Assembly (NCBI RefSeq): GCF_015712165.1
Contig: NZ_JADPZX010000001.1
Location: 1,054,001-1,118,000, forward strand
Length of the DNA: 64,000 bases
Source: Streptomyces spinoverrucosus
GTDB lineage: Bacteria; Actinomycetota; Actinomycetes; Streptomycetales; Streptomycetaceae
Reading direction: 5' to 3'
Positions 43,040 through 51,589 of the stretch are shown here, piece after piece. Made by a program: the position numbers and the translations under genes. Each line of letters starts with the position of its first letter. Within the stretch, counting starts at the first letter, position 1. The notes below the pieces were generated by a model. The model was not told the origin of the DNA and made no database searches. It worked only from the letters and a program-made list of their open reading frames with translations.

Positions 43040-43299
43040 CGTGCTGTCCCGTTGCCCGTTCCCGCGCTGTTGCGCGAAGCGATCTCCAGCCGGTCGAGGA
43101 GTTCGTCCTCCTCCCGGTCGAACTCCTCCTCGCTGATCTCCCCGGCCTCCAGCCGCTCCTCCAGCCGGGCCAGTTCGGCCCGGATCGTGGCGGGGTCGTA
43201 GTAGATCCGCTCTGCCTCGTGGAGCACCTGTCTGATGGCCCAGGCGCTGCCGCGCACCGGCGCGAACGGCAGCAGCAGCACCTCCGAGATCAGTCCCAC
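43036..43299 (-). CDS. gvpG: Gas vesicle protein GvpG
   Basis: 87 residues: GLISEVLLLPFAPVRGSAWA, IRQVLHEAERIYYDPATIRA and LARLEERLEAGEISEEEFD, the standard GvpG hydrophobic start and coiled-coil body. GTG start at 43299, 4 bp after the gvpF stop; the stop overlaps gvpY (ATGA). Confidence 0.95.
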   Translation of the reverse strand: MGLISEVLLLPFAPVRGSAWAIRQVLHEAERIYYDPATIRAELARLEERLEAGEISEEEFDREEDELLDRLEIASRNSAGTGNGTAR

Positions 43300-43303
43300 G
43301 TCC

Positions 43304-44077
43304 TCACCCGGCCCCGGTGTCCAGACCGCCGACCGTGCTGCCCGCCGGTTCGGCGGGGCCGGGCTCGACGAAGCTGTACGGGGGCAGCGGGCCGTTCACC
43401 CGCACCTCCAGGTGCGGCAGCTCCCCCCGAGCCCGCTCCACGGCGGCCAGGAAGTTCTCCGCCGACCGCCGGTCCACCAGGAACGACACGTTGGCGAGCC
43501 AGCCGGTGGACTCCGGGCCCACGCTGACCGCGTCCACGTTCGGCTCCAGTGCCCGTCGCAGCGCGAGCGCGTCCTCGGCCTCCTTGGCCTTGACCGCCGC
43601 CGCGACCAGCTCGCCGAGCCGGAGCTTGTCCTCGTAACCGCCCCCGCCGGCCTTCCGGTTTGCCTCCGCGAGGGCGCGGATCTCCGGGCTCTCGGCCATC
43701 ACGTGGTGCAGGACGGCTTCCTCGACGTGGTTGGCCTTGACGTTGTACTCGATCCGTCCGTCGAGCGCCGTCAGGCGTTCCTTGTAGTGCTCGGTGCGCT
43801 CGGCCAGCACGCCCGTGACCGCCGCGTCGTCCGGGGCGACGCTGCCGAACCGCATCGGCAGCACGCTCCCGCCCGATCCGGCCTCAGCGAGGACGTTCTG
43901 ATGGGCCAGCAGGTCCTTGCGCTTGGGGCGCAGCCCTTCGGGCGCGTCGCTGACGATCGCCGCCAGGTCGCCCTCCTTCAGGATGCGCACGGGCCGGGCC
44001 GGGTCGCCGACGCCGCCCATGCCGTCGGGAAGGGCGGGATGCGAGCTCGCCGCGATGCCGTAGACGTACGTGCTCAC
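43304..44077 (-). CDS. gvpF: Gas vesicle protein GvpF (GvpL/GvpF family)
   Basis: 257 residues beginning STYVYGIAASSHPALPDG, with LAAIVSDAPEGLRPKRKDL, the SVLPMRFGSVAPDD signature and a C-terminal WLANVSFLVDRRSAENFLAA block then VNGPLPPYSFVE. The GTG at 44077 overlaps the gvpA stop (GTGA). It is an assembly factor that contacts GvpA in studied systems. Confidence 0.94.
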   Translation of the reverse strand: MSTYVYGIAASSHPALPDGMGGVGDPARPVRILKEGDLAAIVSDAPEGLRPKRKDLLAHQNVLAEAGSGGSVLPMRFGSVAPDDAAVTGVLAERTEHYKERLTALDGRIEYNVKANHVEEAVLHHVMAESPEIRALAEANRKAGGGGYEDKLRLGELVAAAVKAKEAEDALALRRALEPNVDAVSVGPESTGWLANVSFLVDRRSAENFLAAVERARGELPHLEVRVNGPLPPYSFVEPGPAEPAGSTVGGLDTGAG

Positions 44078-44499
44078 TCCTGCTCCTCCTTCCGGCGCGT
44101 GGACGTGGACTTGCGGGCGCGCGGCCGGGGCTCGGCCTCGCCTTCCTCACGCGCCTGCCTGAAGGCGTCGGAGACGGTCTGCGCGGCGCCGGAGAGCGCG
44201 CCCTTGGACTTGCCGCGCGCGCCGGACTCGGTGATCTCGCCGACGACGTCGGGCAGGCCGGGGCTCTTGCGCGGCCCGGCCTCCAGGTCGAGGCGGTTGC
44301 ACGCCTCGGCGAAGCGCAGATAGGTGTCGACGCTGGCGACGACGACCCGGACGTCGATCTTCAGGATCTCGATGCCGACCAGGGAGACGCGGACGAAGGC
44401 GTCGATCACCAGCCCCCTGTCGAGAACGAGTTCAAGCACGTCGTAGAGGCCGCTGCTGCCGCCTCCACCGCCGGTCTGCTGTGCCGGTACAACGGTCAT
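44074..44499 (-). CDS. gvpA: Gas vesicle structural protein GvpA, extended
   Basis: 141 residues. The GvpA core (about 16-70) is GLYDVLELVLDRGLVIDAFV, RVSLVGIEILKIDVRVVVAS and VDTYLRFAEACNRLDL. Classic GvpA is about 70-75 residues; here a 70-residue charged tail (RPRARKSTSTRRKEEQE end) is added, as is usual in Streptomyces. AAGGAGG lies 10 bp before the ATG at 44499. It is probably the main shell subunit. Confidence 0.93.
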   Translation of the reverse strand: MTVVPAQQTGGGGGSSGLYDVLELVLDRGLVIDAFVRVSLVGIEILKIDVRVVVASVDTYLRFAEACNRLDLEAGPRKSPGLPDVVGEITESGARGKSKGALSGAAQTVSDAFRQAREEGEAEPRPRARKSTSTRRKEEQE

Positions 44500-44545
44500 G
44501 CCGGCTGTTCCTCCTTGTCGGTTGGTGTGGCTCCGGGTGGGCGGC

Positions 44546-44899
44546 CTAGCGGCCGCCCGGCCTGTGTGAGTCGGCCCGCCCTCGTTCGTAACGGCGAACG
44601 CGCCGATAGCCGGTGAGCTGTCCCTCGGGGTCCAGATCGACCTGGTAGCTCGCCATCAGGCTCATCGTGTCGGGCACCCGGGCGAGTTCGAGGACCTCGA
44701 CCTCCAGGGACCAGCCGTCCTCGGTCTGTTCGAAGGACGACACGGATTCGGCGGCCATACCGGTGAGCTCCGCCAGTTGGGTGCGCGCGTGGCGCAGCAC
44801 CTCCATGGGGCTCGGCCGGGGGTCCGCCGTGTCGACTTCCTGGTTTTTGGGTGAGTTACGTGAATTCTGCGAATCGGACGTGTTCTTTGTGTTGGTCAT
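44546..44899 (-). CDS. gvpO: Gas vesicle protein GvpO
   Basis: 117 residues, first gene of the operon. A polar leader (MTNTKNTSDSQNSRNSPKNQ) precedes the GvpO domain: EVLRHARTQLAELTGMAAES, SSFEQTEDGWSLEVEVLELA and DTMSLMASYQVDLDPEGQL then YRRVRRYERG. ATG 44899 has GAGGTGG 4 bp upstream; an upstream in-frame ATG gives an unrelated extension. It is a regulatory/assembly protein in halophile homologues. I could not identify its promoter. Confidence 0.92.
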   Translation of the reverse strand: MTNTKNTSDSQNSRNSPKNQEVDTADPRPSPMEVLRHARTQLAELTGMAAESVSSFEQTEDGWSLEVEVLELARVPDTMSLMASYQVDLDPEGQLTGYRRVRRYERGRADSHRPGGR

Positions 44900-45004
44900 G
44901 GCCACCTCGAACATCGGGTGGCCGCACGTCCCTTGGCCAAACCTTCTGAACGCACCCGCTTTCCCCGCCGGCCGCATCACACCTGCGCAGAGGCGGTACG
45001 TGTG

Positions 45005-45931
45005 TCAGCCACGCAACGCGTTGAGCCGACGCCGCGCCGGGCCGAGGGCGCGGCCGCGGTTCAGCACGCCGGCCCAGGGGTTGGTGCGGGCCTGGTCGAC
45101 GGCGTCGGCGACGGTCCAGCGGCGCGGCCCGAAGTCGGGATGGTCGAGCTGGTCCCAGGCGACGGGCACGGCGACGGGCGCGCCGGGCCTGGCCCGTACG
45201 GTGAAGGGGGCGACGGCGGTCTGCGCGTAGGCGTTGCGCTGTACGTCGAGGTAGAGCCTCTCGCCCCGGTCCTTCTTGCGGGCGGCGGTGGTGAGCCGGT
45301 CGGGGTGCGCGGCGGCGAGGGTGTCGGCGACGTCCCGGGCGAACTCGCGTACCTCGTCGAAGTCGTGGTGCCCGTTGAGCGGCACGACGACGTGCAGGCC
45401 GCGCGAGCCGGTGGTCATCAGCGCCGACGGCAGCTTGAGTTCGTCGAGCAGTTCCCCGAGCAGCCAGGCCGCCTCGCGCACGGGTGCGAAGGAGCCGCCG
45501 GACGGGTCGAGGTCGAACACCAGCCGGTCCGGCCGGTCGAGCCGGCCGGTCCGGGAGAGCCAGCGGTGCAGGGTGAGGCACGCCTGGTCGGCGAGGTAGA
45601 CGAGGGTGGCGGCGTCGTCGCAGACGGTGTGGCAGACCGTGCCGCCCTCCTTGGGCACCTCGACACGGGTGATCCACTCCGGATAGTTCTCCGGCGTGTT
45701 CTTCTGCATGAACTCCGGACCGTCGAGGCCGTCCGGCTGCCGCTGGAGCATCAGCGGGCGGCCGCGCAGGTGCGGCAGCATGAACGGCGCGACGGCCCGG
45801 TAGTAGTCGACGAGATCCCGTTTGGTGTACTCCTTGGCGTCCCCGCCGCCGGGGAAGAGCACCTTGTCCGGCCGGTGTACCTCGACCGTGCGCCGCCCGG
45901 CCCGCACCCTCTGGACGTCGTCACCGCTCAC
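45005..45931 (-). CDS. Stand-alone LigD polymerase (PolDom) protein
   Basis: 308-residue archaeo-eukaryotic-primase-type polymerase domain as found in LigD of bacterial non-homologous end joining. Seen: VEVHRPDKVLFPGG, GPEFMQKNTPENYPEWI, the catalytic LVFDLDPSGGSF (two Asp for metals), TTGSRGLHVVVPL and YLDVQRNAYAQTAVAPFTVR. There is no ligase or phosphoesterase domain. In NHEJ it fills gaps with ribonucleotides together with Ku. The GTG at 45931 overlaps the transketolase stop (GTGA), an unexpected metabolic partner. Confidence 0.93.
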   Translation of the reverse strand: MSGDDVQRVRAGRRTVEVHRPDKVLFPGGGDAKEYTKRDLVDYYRAVAPFMLPHLRGRPLMLQRQPDGLDGPEFMQKNTPENYPEWITRVEVPKEGGTVCHTVCDDAATLVYLADQACLTLHRWLSRTGRLDRPDRLVFDLDPSGGSFAPVREAAWLLGELLDELKLPSALMTTGSRGLHVVVPLNGHHDFDEVREFARDVADTLAAAHPDRLTTAARKKDRGERLYLDVQRNAYAQTAVAPFTVRARPGAPVAVPVAWDQLDHPDFGPRRWTVADAVDQARTNPWAGVLNRGRALGPARRRLNALRG

Positions 45932-47775
45932 CGTAGGACCGCCTGTTCGACCAGCAGTTGCACGGCGGCGGCGATCGACTCGGCGTCGATGCCCGCGGCG
46001 TGCAGCTGCTGGTCGGGCGCCGCCGAACCCGGCATCGTACGCACCGCGAGACGCACCAGACGCGGCATGGGACGCCCGTCGAGGAAGGCGTCGAGGACGG
46101 CGTCGCCGAGACCGCCCTCCGGGTGGTGGTCCTCGACGGTGATCAGGCAGCCGGTGTCCTCGGCGGCCTGGCGCAGGGTGAGCCGGTCGACGGGCTTGAC
46201 CGAGTACAGGTCGATCACCCGCACCTGGATGCCCGCTCGGTCCAGCGCGTCGGCGGCGGCCAGCGCCTCGGGCACGGTGACGCCCGCCGCGACGAGGGTC
46301 ACCCGGTCGGTTTCGGAGGATCGCAGCACCTTGCTGCCGCCGACCGGGAAGTCCTCGTCGGGGCCGTAGATCACCTCGCTCTTGCCGCGCGAGGTGCGCA
46401 GGTAGCGGATGCCGTCCAGGTCGGCCATGGCGGCGACGAGCCGGGCGGTCTGGTTGGCGTCGCACGGGTACAGCACGGTCGAGCCGTGCACGGCCCGGAA
46501 CATCGCCAGGTCCTCCAGGCCCATCTGCGAGGGCCCGTCCTGCCCGATCGCGACGCCCGCGTGCGAGCCGACCAGGTTGATCCCGGCCCCGCTGATCGAG
46601 GCCATGCGGACGAAGTCGTAGGCGCGCGTGAGGAAGGCCGCGAACGTCGAGGCGTACGGCACCCAGCCGCGCGAGGCGATGCCCACCGCGCCCGCGACCA
46701 TCTGCTGCTCGGCGATGTAGCACTCGAAGAACCGCTCGGGGTGCTCCTTGGCGAAGGCCTCGGACCGCGTGGAGTCGCTCACCTCGCCGTCGAGGGCGAC
46801 GACGTCACCGCGTCCGGTGCCGAGGGCGGCGAGCGCCTTGCCGTAGGCGTCCCGGGTCGCCACCTCCTCGCCCTGGTCGAAGCGGGGCAGCTCGACGTGC
46901 TCCTCCCGGACGGCGTGCAGCAGGCGCGCGGCCGGCGGCTCGTTCACATGGACACGCAGGTCTCGGGGGCCGCCGAGTTCGGCGATGGCCTCGTCGGCGT
47001 CGGGCAGCGGCTTGCCGTGCAGCCCCTCGCGGTCCTCGACCCCGTCGACGCCCTTGCCCTTGAGGGTGCGGGCGAGGACGGCGGTCGGCTGGCCCCTGGT
47101 CGAGATGGCCTCCCCGTACGCCCGGTCGATCGCGTCCACGTCGTGCCCGTCGACCTCGATGGTGTGCCAGCCGAACGCCTGGAAGCGGCGGGCGTAGGCG
47201 TCGAGGTCGTGGCCGTGCCGGGTGGGGCCGCGCTGGCCCAGCCGGTTGACGTCGACGATCGCGGTGAGGTTGTCCAGATGCTCGTACGAGGCGTGCTCGG
47301 CGGCCTCCCACACGGAGCCCTCGGCGAGCTCGCTGTCCCCGCACAGCACGTACACGCGGTAGTCCGTACGGTCGAGCCGCTTGCCGGACAGCGCGATCCC
47401 GACACCGACCGGCAGTCCCTGCCCCAGCGATCCGGTGGCCGTCTCGACCCAGGGCAGCCGCCGCGGCGTGGGGTGCCCTTCGAGCCGGCTGCCCAGCTTG
47501 CGGAAGGTGAGCAGCTCACCGTCGTCGATGGCGCCGGCCGCCTTGTAGGCCGAGTACAGCAGGGGCGAGGCGTGTCCCTTGGACAGCACGAAGCGGTCGT
47601 TGCCCGGGTGGTCCGGGCGGTCGAAGTCGTAGCGCAGGTGGTGGGCCAGGAGTACGGCCATCAGATCGGCGGCGGACATCGACGACGTCGGATGCCCGGA
47701 GCCTGCGGCGGCGGAGGCCCGCACGCTGTCCACGCGCAACTGCTGGGCCAGCTCGACGAGTTCGCGGGTGTTCAT
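45928..47775 (-). CDS. Transketolase, short form
   Basis: 615-residue thiamine-diphosphate enzyme moving C2 units between sugar phosphates in the pentose phosphate pathway. It has SAAAGSGHPTSSMSAADLMAV, LSKGHASPLLYSAY, the TPP motif CGDSELAEGSVWEA with DVNRLGQRG, and the C-terminal FFECYIAEQQMVAGAVGIAS and DGPSQMGLEDLAMFRA. Its length matches animal-type and dual-domain archaeal-like transketolases and is shorter than the 670-700 residue central bacterial form, so it is probably a second enzyme. It is coupled on both sides, to NDH-2 (ATGA) and LigD-Pol (GTGA). Confidence 0.94.
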   Translation of the reverse strand: MNTRELVELAQQLRVDSVRASAAAGSGHPTSSMSAADLMAVLLAHHLRYDFDRPDHPGNDRFVLSKGHASPLLYSAYKAAGAIDDGELLTFRKLGSRLEGHPTPRRLPWVETATGSLGQGLPVGVGIALSGKRLDRTDYRVYVLCGDSELAEGSVWEAAEHASYEHLDNLTAIVDVNRLGQRGPTRHGHDLDAYARRFQAFGWHTIEVDGHDVDAIDRAYGEAISTRGQPTAVLARTLKGKGVDGVEDREGLHGKPLPDADEAIAELGGPRDLRVHVNEPPAARLLHAVREEHVELPRFDQGEEVATRDAYGKALAALGTGRGDVVALDGEVSDSTRSEAFAKEHPERFFECYIAEQQMVAGAVGIASRGWVPYASTFAAFLTRAYDFVRMASISGAGINLVGSHAGVAIGQDGPSQMGLEDLAMFRAVHGSTVLYPCDANQTARLVAAMADLDGIRYLRTSRGKSEVIYGPDEDFPVGGSKVLRSSETDRVTLVAAGVTVPEALAAADALDRAGIQVRVIDLYSVKPVDRLTLRQAAEDTGCLITVEDHHPEGGLGDAVLDAFLDGRPMPRLVRLAVRTMPGSAAPDQQLHAAGIDAESIAAAVQLLVEQAVLR

Positions 47776-49385
47776 CGGTCTCCTTCGTCGGGGGTGTCGA
47801 TGCGCTTCACGGGGCCCGGGGAGGGGTGGTCCGTACCGGACTTCGGGGCAGGCTTGCCCGACTCGGGGCCGGGCTGGTTCTTGGCGGGTTCGCCACCGGG
47901 CTGGTTCTTCGCGGGCTCCCCGCCGGGCTGGTTCTTCGCGGGCTCCCCGCCGGGCTGGTTCTTCGCGGGCTCCCCGCCGGGCTGGTTCTTCGCGGACTCG
48001 GGGTCCGCATCAGGGGCAGCGGCAGCCCCGGGCCCCGTCCGGGCTCCAGCCGCCACCTCAGCGCCGGCCGGCGCCCCGGCGCCTCCCGGCACCCGCGCCA
48101 GTTCCGGCGACGCCGTGTCCAGCGGCACCGACCAGGATCGTACGAGCCCCAACTGCACGGCCTGGCGCGGCAGTACGGCGTCCAGCAGCCAGTCGGCCGC
48201 AACCCGCACCCGGTTCCCCGGCATGGCGGCGAGATGGTAGCCGCGGGTGACCGCCCCGGCGGCGACCCCGGACAGCGGCACTCCCAGCGGATTCGCCGCC
48301 GCCTTGGCGCCGCCCAGGTCGACCACGAACCCCATGTCCTTGTGCCGGTAGGCCCGCCGCTCCCCCTCGCCGAACGACGCGGCGATGTTGTGGGCGCACA
48401 CCTTGCCGTGCCGCCAGGCGTGCTGTGCGGTCATCGGCGTGTACTGACCGGGCTTGTCGAGGTCGGGCACGGCGGCGGCGTCCCCGCAGGCGAACACCTC
48501 GGGACGGCCCGGCACTTGCAGGTGCGGGTCGACGAGCAGCCGCCCGCGTTCCATCGGCAGATCGAGGGACTCGACGAGTGGGTCGGGCCGTACGCCCACG
48601 CACCACACGAGCGTGCGGGTCTCGACGTACTCCCCGTCGGTCAGCAGCACCCCGCCGTGCGTGGCCTCCTTCACGGAGGTCCCCATCCGCACGTCGACGC
48701 CGCGTTGGCGCAGCACCCGGTCGGCGGTGCGGGAGAGCCGTTCGTCCAGTTCGGGCAGGACGCGCTCGGCGATGTCCAGCAGGAGCCAGCGCGGCCGCAT
48801 GCCCTCCCGCAGGGGGTGCTTGCGCACCTGGGCGTCGGTGAACATCTGCCCGTGCGCGGCGACCTCGGTCCCGGTGTAGCCGGCGCCGACCACCACGAAG
48901 GTGCAGCGCGCGGCACAGCTCTTGGGGTCGTCGGCGGCGGCCGCCAGCTCCACCTGCCGGGTCACGTGGTCGCGCAGGTAGAGCGCCTCGGGCAGGCCGC
49001 GGAAGCCGTGGGCGTGCTCGGCGACGCCGGGTATGGGCAGCAGCTTGTTGACGCTGCCGGCGGCGAGCACCAGCCGGTCGTACTCCAGCGTGCCGCCCCC
49101 GCCCTCGGGGTCGGAGTAGTGCACGGTCCGCGCGTCGAGGTCGATGCCGTCGGCCTCGCCGAGGACGAGCCGCACCCGGGGCAGGGTGCCGGAGAGGGAG
49201 ACGGTGACGCGGCGCGGCTCCAGGATCCCGGCGGCCACCTGCGGCAGCAGCGGCAGATACAGGAAGTAGTCGGTCGGGTTGAGCAGGGTGATGTCGGCCC
49301 TGTCCCGGGCCAGCCGCGACAGGACGCGGGCCGTGCGGTAGCCGGCGAAGCCGGCACCGACGATCACGATGCGGGGTCGACTCAC
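47772..49385 (-). CDS. Type II NADH:quinone oxidoreductase with repeat tail
   Basis: 537-residue FAD flavoprotein. FAD site IVIVGAGFAGYRTARVL at the start, NPTDYFLYLPLLPQVAAG, the NADH site FVVVGAGYTGTEVAAHG at about 165, and EVFACGDAAAVPDL before an AWRHGKVCAHNIAA segment; LDAVLPRQAVQLGLVRSW ends the core at about 430. It passes electrons from NADH to menaquinone without pumping. The last 100 residues are extra: an Ala/Gly/Pro stretch and five tandem AKNQPGGEP nonapeptides. The start is the GTG at 49385 with GGAGGCG upstream. First gene of a coupled operon. Confidence 0.92.
   Translation of the reverse strand: MSRPRIVIVGAGFAGYRTARVLSRLARDRADITLLNPTDYFLYLPLLPQVAAGILEPRRVTVSLSGTLPRVRLVLGEADGIDLDARTVHYSDPEGGGGTLEYDRLVLAAGSVNKLLPIPGVAEHAHGFRGLPEALYLRDHVTRQVELAAAADDPKSCAARCTFVVVGAGYTGTEVAAHGQMFTDAQVRKHPLREGMRPRWLLLDIAERVLPELDERLSRTADRVLRQRGVDVRMGTSVKEATHGGVLLTDGEYVETRTLVWCVGVRPDPLVESLDLPMERGRLLVDPHLQVPGRPEVFACGDAAAVPDLDKPGQYTPMTAQHAWRHGKVCAHNIAASFGEGERRAYRHKDMGFVVDLGGAKAAANPLGVPLSGVAAGAVTRGYHLAAMPGNRVRVAADWLLDAVLPRQAVQLGLVRSWSVPLDTASPELARVPGGAGAPAGAEVAAGARTGPGAAAAPDADPESAKNQPGGEPAKNQPGGEPAKNQPGGEPAKNQPGGEPAKNQPGPESGKPAPKSGTDHPSPGPVKRIDTPDEGDR
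47871..48005. repeat. 27-bp coding tandem repeat in the NDH-2 tail
   Basis: Five copies starting at 47871, 47898, 47925, 47952 and 47979, each containing GGGCTGGTTCTTCGCGGGCT or close variants. They encode AKNQPGGEP on the minus strand. Adjacent copies are nearly identical, with no spacers. Confidence 0.9.
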
Positions 49386-49544
49386 GGTTTCGCCTCCGGC
49401 GGTCGTCTCGTACGAGGTTTTCCGCGTCCCCCTGGTCAGGGCGCCCAAACCCGGACGGACCCCGCGTTCGGCCCGGCGTTTGGCGCCCGGGCGGCCGGAT
49501 ACCCGGCCGCTGACCCCCCACCCCCTGACGCGGAGGTGTCCCCC

Positions 49545-50507
49545 ATGCCCGAGTACGGCTATTTCCTGGCCTGTGAGGAGTTCGGCCCCGCGGACCTCGT
49601 CGAGCAGGCGAGGATGGCCGAACAGGCCGGATTCCAGGCCCTGTGGATCTCGGACCACTACCACCCCTGGAACGACGCGCAGGGGCAGAGTCCGTTCGTG
49701 TGGTCGGTGATCGGCGCGATCTCCCAGGCGGTGTCCCTGCCGATCGAGACCGCGGTGACCTGCCCGACGGTCCGTATCCACCCGGCGGTGGTGGCGCAGG
49801 CCGCCGCGACCAGCGCGGTAATGACGAACGGCCGCTTCCGCCTCGGGGTGGGCACGGGCGAGGCGCTCAACGAGCACATCGTCGGCCACACCTGGCCGCC
49901 CGCCTCCGTCCGGATGGACATGCTGGAGGAGTCCATCCAGGTGATGCGCAAGCTGTTCACGGGCGAGGAGATCAGCCACTACGGCACGCACTACAAGGTG
50001 GAGAACGCCCGCCTGTACACGGTCCCCGACGAGCCCGTCCCGATCGACATCTCCGGCTTCGGCCCGCAGGCCACGGCCCTCGCGGCCCGCGTCGGCGACG
50101 GCTACATCACGATGACGCCCGAGGAGTCGATGGTGGAGCAGTTCCGCAAGGGCGGCGGGGGCGCGAAGCCGGTGAGCGGCGGCACGAAGGTCTGCTACGG
50201 CACCGACCGCGACGAGGCGGTCCGTACGGTCCGCCGGTTGTGGTCGAACCAGCTGCTGCCCGGTGAGATGGGCCAGATCCTGCCCTCGCCGCGCCACTTC
50301 GAGCAGCTGCAGCCGCTGATCACCGAGAAGATGATCAGCGAGAACACGGTCTGCGGCGACGACGTCGACGAACACGTCTCCGCCCTCAGCGCCTTCGCCG
50401 ACGCCGGCTTCGACCGCGTCTACGTCAACCAGATCGGCCCCGACCAGCGCGCCTTCTTCGACTTCTACCGCACGAAGGTGCTGCCCCAGCTCCAGCAGAG
50501 CCACTGA
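49545..50507 (+). CDS. F420-dependent LLM-class oxidoreductase (TIGR03557 type)
   Basis: 320-residue flavin/F420-dependent enzyme of the luciferase-like fold. Landmarks: EYGYFLACEEFGPADLVEQA, ALWISDHYHPWNDAQGQSPF, RFRLGVGTGEALNEHIVG, DISGFGPQATALAARVGDGY and FDRVYVNQIGPDQRAFFDFY. Members resemble F420-dependent glucose-6-phosphate dehydrogenase, though the substrate is open. CGGAGGTG precedes the ATG. It diverges from the NDH-2 operon across 159 bp that contain GTTT-N15-GGATAC (rightward) and GGGT-N15-GGGTAT (leftward) promoter-like elements. Confidence 0.9.
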   Translation: MPEYGYFLACEEFGPADLVEQARMAEQAGFQALWISDHYHPWNDAQGQSPFVWSVIGAISQAVSLPIETAVTCPTVRIHPAVVAQAAATSAVMTNGRFRLGVGTGEALNEHIVGHTWPPASVRMDMLEESIQVMRKLFTGEEISHYGTHYKVENARLYTVPDEPVPIDISGFGPQATALAARVGDGYITMTPEESMVEQFRKGGGGAKPVSGGTKVCYGTDRDEAVRTVRRLWSNQLLPGEMGQILPSPRHFEQLQPLITEKMISENTVCGDDVDEHVSALSAFADAGFDRVYVNQIGPDQRAFFDFYRTKVLPQLQQSH

Positions 50508-50542
50508 TGCCGTGCCTGAGTGCCCTCAGCCCCGCCGTGCCC

Positions 50543-51583
50543 TCAGCCTCGCCGCAACTGCGCCCAGCCCCCGCGACGCAGCCCGGCCGTCAGCACGGCC
50601 CCCAGCCCGCCGCCGGCCAGCAGCCATCCGACCCGCCCCCTGTTCACCGAGGCCCACCCCTGCCGGCTCCGCGACAGCGCCTCCTCGTCGAAGCGCCCGT
50701 GCGCGCCGAAGTCCCGCCCGTGCGGCCCGTCCGCCGGGGTCCAGAGGTTGCCCACCCCACCGTGCTCCCCCGGGTCCTGCTGTGCGTCGAAACCGGTCCG
50801 GGCGAGATACCGCTCCAGCAGTCCGGGAGCGACGGCGTTGGCGATCAAGGTGCCCACGGTCGAACCGCCCACCCAGTACTCCCGCCGCCGCCCGTGCCGC
50901 GCCGCGTGCACGATCGCCCGCGCCGCGACCTCCGGCTGGTACACGGGAGGCACCGGCCGGGCCCGCCCCGGCATCCGGTTGAGCACCCAGTCGAACTGCG
51001 GGGTGTTGATCGCGGGCAGCTGCACCATCGTCGTCCGCACCTTGCTGCCCTGGTGCAGCAGCTCGCACCGCAGCGACTCGTTGAAGCCCTGGATCGCGTG
51101 CTTGGACCCGCAGTACGCCGACTGCAGGGGGATCCCCCGGTACGCCAGCGCCGAACCGACCTGCACGACCGTGCCCCGGTCCCGGGGCAGCATGTGCCGC
51201 AGCGCGGCCCGCGTACCGAACACATAGCCGAGATACGTCACTTCGGTCACCCGCCGGAACTCGTCCGGCGTGATCTCCGTGAACGGCGCGAACACTCCGG
51301 CGAAGGCGTTGTTGACCCACACGTCGATCCGTCCGAAGGCGTCCACGACCTGCTCGGCGGCGTCGTCGACGGCCTTGGCGTCGGCCATGTCCACCGGCAC
51401 GACGAGCGCCTCACCGCCGGCGCGCTGCACCTCGTCCGCCGCCGCGGCGAGCCCCTCGCGCCCGCGGGCCAGCAGGGCGACCCGGTCACCCCGCGCGGCG
51501 AAGGCCACCGCCGTGGCCCGGCCCACCCCGCCGCTCGCTCCGGTCACGACGACGGCCCTGCCCCGTCCGATCGGTGTGCGCAC
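50543..51583 (-). CDS. Short-chain dehydrogenase with C-terminal membrane helix
   Basis: 346-residue classical-type SDR. Cofactor loop VVVTGASGGVGRATAVAF, NNAF in place of NNAG, Ser in VQVGSALAYRGIPLQ, and the catalytic YCGSK (Tyr-Lys). An extension of about 90 residues ends in a hydrophobic segment RVGWLLAGGGLGAVLTAGL, which would anchor it to the membrane. The substrate is unknown. It starts at the GTG at 51583, 6 bp after the holin-like gene stop, so the two are coexpressed. Confidence 0.9.
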   Translation of the reverse strand: MRTPIGRGRAVVVTGASGGVGRATAVAFAARGDRVALLARGREGLAAAADEVQRAGGEALVVPVDMADAKAVDDAAEQVVDAFGRIDVWVNNAFAGVFAPFTEITPDEFRRVTEVTYLGYVFGTRAALRHMLPRDRGTVVQVGSALAYRGIPLQSAYCGSKHAIQGFNESLRCELLHQGSKVRTTMVQLPAINTPQFDWVLNRMPGRARPVPPVYQPEVAARAIVHAARHGRRREYWVGGSTVGTLIANAVAPGLLERYLARTGFDAQQDPGEHGGVGNLWTPADGPHGRDFGAHGRFDEEALSRSRQGWASVNRGRVGWLLAGGGLGAVLTAGLRRGGWAQLRRG

Positions 51584-51589
51584 CCCGCA

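Noticed and set aside
44900..45004. GGGTGC upstream of gvpO as a SigB promoter of the gas-vesicle operon
   Set aside because: No GNNT element lies 14-16 bp upstream and the -10 has a mismatch, so I cannot support a call.
47871..48005. Possible CRISPR array from evenly spaced 27-bp repeats
   Set aside because: There are no unique spacers; the units are contiguous, in frame and encode AKNQPGGEP.
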